A DNA stretch of 64,000 nucleotides, from contig JAFRKI010000002.1 of assembly GCA_017431825.1 (NCBI GenBank), positions 219,863 through 283,862 on the forward strand, read 5' to 3'. Within the stretch, counting starts at the first letter, position 1; every line of letters begins with the position of its first letter. Below are positions 61,466-64,000 of this stretch, one piece after another. The translations under genes and the position numbers were made by a program. The DNA is from Erysipelotrichaceae bacterium. GTDB taxonomy: Bacteria; Bacillota_I; Bacilli_A; Erysipelotrichales; Erysipelotrichaceae. Under the pieces are notes generated by a model. It did no database searches and had not been told where the DNA came from. It was given only the letters and a program-made list of their open reading frames with translations.

Positions 61466-63622
61466 TCACTCCAGATATAAAGGATCGACGTCGACCTTGA
61501 TCCTGGCCATCTGCCGCTGTCTGAGATAGTCGTCGATGATCTTCCAGACGTCGTCGATCATGACGTTAAGTTCCCGGTTGGCCAGCAGTATCCTGTAACG
61601 GTAACTGCCTTTGATCCTGCTCAGTTCCGTCGGCCGGTAATGCTTATACGGAAGACCGCTTAGTTTTTCTTCAAGATATTTAAGGGAATTCTCGATATGT
61701 TCCGTATTGGCGTCGGAAACGATGATCTCCAGCAGATGGGCATATGGCGGATAATTCGTCTTTGAACGGTAGTTCATTTCGATATTGTAGAAGTAGTCGT
61801 AATCCTGATTCAGCACGGATCTGAGAACGTAGTGATCGGGATTGAAGGCCTGGATGATGACCTTGCCCATGGAATGGGCCCGGCCGCTTCGGCCCGATGC
61901 CTGCATCAGCAGATCGAAGGTCAGTTTGGCCGCATTGTAGTCCTGATGAGCCAGTCCCGCATCGGCATTGAGGATGCCGACCAGCGTAACATCCGGATAA
62001 TCCAGTCCCTTGGATATCATCTGGGTACCGATGAGGATGTCGATCTCATGTCTTTCAAAACGGCTGAGGATGTTCTTGTGGGCTCCTTTTTGGGATACGT
62101 TGTCTCTGTCCATCCTCTCGATCCGGGCTTCAGGGAAGAGCTTCTGCAGTTCCTCTTCCGCTTTCTCGGTGCCGAAACCGTAGCGGATAAGGGCCTTTTC
62201 ACCGCATTTAGGACACTTTTCCGGAACTCTGTAGGTCCGGCCGCACTGATGGCATTTCAGCATATTTATGGACGAATGGTAATTCAAAGGCGTATCGCAG
62301 TCGCTGCACATCAGGGTAGTGCCGCAGCTGCCGCATTTGATGATCGGCGAATAGCCCCGTCTGTTTAAGAGGATGATCACCTGCTTATTATTCTCTAAAA
62401 CGTTGCTTATCTCTTCCTTCAGTCTGTCGGTTATGATGTAGGACTGTCTGCCCTTGATGGACTTTATCAGGTCGACAATCTCGATATCCGGCAGCATGTT
62501 GTTGATACGCTGGGTAAGTTTCAGTAAGCCGTAATCGCCCTTTAAAGCCCTGGTATAGGAATCAAGGGAAGGTGTGGCGCTTGCCAGCAGGACCTTGGCG
62601 CCAAAAGCCAGAGCTCTCTTAACGGCTACGTTCTTCACGTGATAGCACGGCGTATTGTCCTGCTTATAGGAAGTGTCATGTTCCTCATCGATGATGATGA
62701 GTCCCAGATCGTTGAACGGCAGAAAGACGGAAGATCTGGTGCCGACGACGATCTTGACTTCCCCTTCCTTGACCCTCTTGTACTGTTCGTATCTTTCCTG
62801 ATCGCTGAGTTCGGAATGATAGAAGATGACGTCATTGAAACGCTCCCTGACTCTCTCGATCATCTGCGGCGTAAGGGATATTTCCGGTACCAGGATCAGG
62901 ACTTCCTTACCAAGATTCAGATAATGTCTGGCCAGGTGCAGATAGACTTCCGTCTTGCCCGATCCGGTAACGCCAAACAGCAGAGTGACCAGTTTATCGG
63001 TCCTGATCAGGGTATCATAAGCTTCTTTCTGATCAGGTGTCAGTTCCTTGAAATTGTCGTTTATCGTAAGCTTTGAATCCCTGTAGGAAGCTTCCTCCTT
63101 ATAGACTTCAACGATACCGGCATCGATGAATTTCTTAATGATGGAGACGGAGATCTTTCTGGCCTCAGCTGCGGTCATGCCGTCCTTTAAAGAGGCCAGG
63201 ACTTCTTCCTGTCTTTTAGTCAGTTTTTCATCAGTTTTATTGACTCTTATGTATTCGATCTCCTTGGCTGTTTTGATATTCCTGGAAGTCCTTAAGACCT
63301 TAGGAAGCATCGTATTGAGACAGCTGATGAAAGGAGATACGGTTATCCTTGAAAGCCATTTGGCCAGTTCGAACTGTTCGGAAGAAATGATCGGTTCTTC
63401 ATCTATCACTCTGATTATCTTTATGAGCCTAAAGCCAAGCCTTTCTTCTTCCGCCTTAAGATCAGCGATCTCATGGCAGTTTACGACCAGTGCCGTGGTC
63501 TTTCCCTTGGCAAAAAAGACTTCCACCCGCTTGAAGCTTTCGATGTATTCCTCATAGTAATAGGAATACAGCTGATTGACATTGAGTGATGAGTTGGTCA
63601 CGAAGACTTCACAGACATACAT
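61466..63622 (-). CDS. priA: Primosomal protein N' (replication restart helicase)
   Basis: The 718-residue helicase has a 3'-end-binding N-terminal domain, Walker A GVTGSGKT (217-224), the DEEH box in IIDEEHDTSYKQ, and paired zinc knuckles (CGSCGTTLMCSDC and CHQCGRTYRVPEKCPKC). It reloads the replisome at stalled forks. TATAAT ends 6 bases before the ATG with an extended TG and no Shine-Dalgarno sequence; the MYVCEVFV start is supported by this. Confidence 0.97.
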   Translation of the reverse strand: MYVCEVFVTNSSLNVNQLYSYYYEEYIESFKRVEVFFAKGKTTALVVNCHEIADLKAEEERLGFRLIKIIRVIDEEPIISSEQFELAKWLSRITVSPFISCLNTMLPKVLRTSRNIKTAKEIEYIRVNKTDEKLTKRQEEVLASLKDGMTAAEARKISVSIIKKFIDAGIVEVYKEEASYRDSKLTINDNFKELTPDQKEAYDTLIRTDKLVTLLFGVTGSGKTEVYLHLARHYLNLGKEVLILVPEISLTPQMIERVRERFNDVIFYHSELSDQERYEQYKRVKEGEVKIVVGTRSSVFLPFNDLGLIIIDEEHDTSYKQDNTPCYHVKNVAVKRALAFGAKVLLASATPSLDSYTRALKGDYGLLKLTQRINNMLPDIEIVDLIKSIKGRQSYIITDRLKEEISNVLENNKQVIILLNRRGYSPIIKCGSCGTTLMCSDCDTPLNYHSSINMLKCHQCGRTYRVPEKCPKCGEKALIRYGFGTEKAEEELQKLFPEARIERMDRDNVSQKGAHKNILSRFERHEIDILIGTQMISKGLDYPDVTLVGILNADAGLAHQDYNAAKLTFDLLMQASGRSGRAHSMGKVIIQAFNPDHYVLRSVLNQDYDYFYNIEMNYRSKTNYPPYAHLLEIIVSDANTEHIENSLKYLEEKLSGLPYKHYRPTELSRIKGSYRYRILLANRELNVMIDDVWKIIDDYLRQRQMARIKVDVDPLYLE

Positions 63623-63628
63623 GCCTTA

Positions 63629-63637
63629 ATTATAGCA
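63629..63637 (-). promoter_or_regulatory. Extended -10 promoter of priA operon, leaderless layout
   Basis: TGCTATAAT on the minus strand (TATAAT at 63634-63629) ends 6 bases before the ATG at 63622. The extended TG can replace a -35. No Shine-Dalgarno sequence exists. Confidence 0.72.
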
Positions 63638-63660
63638 TTCTCCCAAATCTGATTCTGTCC

Positions 63661-63696
63661 CATAAAGAAACAAACAGGACCTTTACCGTCCTGTTT
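63661..63696 (-). terminator. Terminator of the BspA-like gene
   Basis: On the minus strand AAACAGGAC pairs with GTCCTGTTT around a 7-base loop, followed by GTTTCTTTATG. Confidence 0.8.
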
Positions 63697-63731
63697 ATAT
63701 GTGAATCGTTTTTATTCTTTTATAAGTGTTA

Positions 63732-64000
63732 TTAATCTAATGCTTGGCACTTTACCAGACCTGCCAGATATTCGACCGCATGAAGAACAGGCGTGATCTC
63801 TCTTGACCAGACCCCTGCAAGGCTTGCATCCCAGTTATCATAGAGTCCTCCAACAGTGTAGGTAACAGAACCGTTGGTCCAGTTACCAGAAGGAAGGCCT
63901 GCGTCAGGATACCAGGAAAAAGTGCTCCCAAGATGTATGTTCTCAAGCGACGGACAGCTTTGAAACATGTTCAGCAAGCCGGAAAACTCTTCTTCCGTAC
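63732..64000 (-). CDS. BspA-type leucine-rich-repeat surface protein, C-terminal fragment
   Basis: Only the last 89 codons are in the window; the frame runs open through the right edge. The visible part begins with a BspA-like repeat (SGLLNMFQSCPSLENIHLG), the pattern of repeat surface proteins of gut Firmicutes. It continues with FSWYPDAGLP..GSVTYTVGGLYDNW and ends EYLAGLVKCQALD. No membrane anchor or sortase motif is seen at the end. The function is probably adhesion or wall association, inferred from the family. Confidence 0.7.
   Translation of the reverse strand, partial: TEEEFSGLLNMFQSCPSLENIHLGSTFSWYPDAGLPSGNWTNGSVTYTVGGLYDNWDASLAGVWSREITPVLHAVEYLAGLVKCQALD

Noticed and set aside
63732..63977. 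A complete 81-residue gene
   Set aside because: The frame continues upstream through the window edge with repeat-type sequence, so it is a truncated larger surface protein.

Overview
The window is 64 kb of a low-to-mid-GC Gram-positive (Bacillota) chromosome. Gene content and order suggest an Erysipelotrichia-like, non-sporulating anaerobe. The reasons are pyruvate:ferredoxin oxidoreductase, a K+-stimulated membrane pyrophosphatase, InlB-repeat and BspA-type surface proteins, a rhamnan-type glycan locus and a ribosomal protein S2 with a long C-terminal tail. The taxonomic call is inference; no rRNA is present. Every protein gene except rpmB lies on the minus strand, so transcription runs from high to low coordinates. 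No stretch above about 300 bases lacks a gene, and no tRNA, rRNA, CRISPR array or insertion sequence was seen.

Layout in transcription order. A BspA-like surface protein is cut by the right edge (63732-64000). Next comes priA-rsmB-rlmN-prpC-prkC-rpe (63622-56182), then hppA, a flavodoxin lipoprotein, rpmB on the plus strand, ftsA-ftsZ, a CorC/CNNM protein, a paired M16 peptidase operon, a short ssb, ffh-SRAP, rpsP-khpA and rimM-trmD-HAD. A small surface island follows (41402-35653: InlB-repeat protein, GT2, RgpF-like protein, methyltransferase/kinase-like fusion). It interrupts the usual trmD-rplS neighbourhood. After it come rplS, lepB-rbgA-rnhB-dprA-topA-trmFO-xerC, rpsB-tsf, and pyrH-frr-uppS-cdsA-dxr-rseP-COG2426-galE. 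This backbone is collinear with the Bacillus subtilis ffh-to-rseP region but lacks def, fmt, rsgA, hslVU and codY at the expected places.

The left third is more lineage-specific. It has a four-gene envelope operon (orphan Phd/YefM-like small protein, membrane-anchored protein, GH73 glucosaminidase, repeated-domain PASTA protein), then a MATE exporter, PFOR, and an operon that starts with a GT4 glycosyltransferase fused to RecX. That operon continues with yhaM, a GH36 alpha-galactosidase, a GH2 glycosidase, a GPH-family sugar symporter and nudC (cut by the left edge).

The most unusual genome-level signal is transcriptional. At eleven of about twenty transcription-unit starts the -10 hexamer ends exactly 6 or 7 bases before the ATG and no Shine-Dalgarno sequence exists. 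This predicts leaderless mRNAs for ftsA, ffh, priA, lepB, rimM, the M16 pair, GT-RecX and others. In five of these the -10 sits in or just after the U-tract of the upstream gene's terminator. Ribosomal-protein operons, nifJ, hppA, ssb and galE instead carry leaders with clear Shine-Dalgarno sequences.
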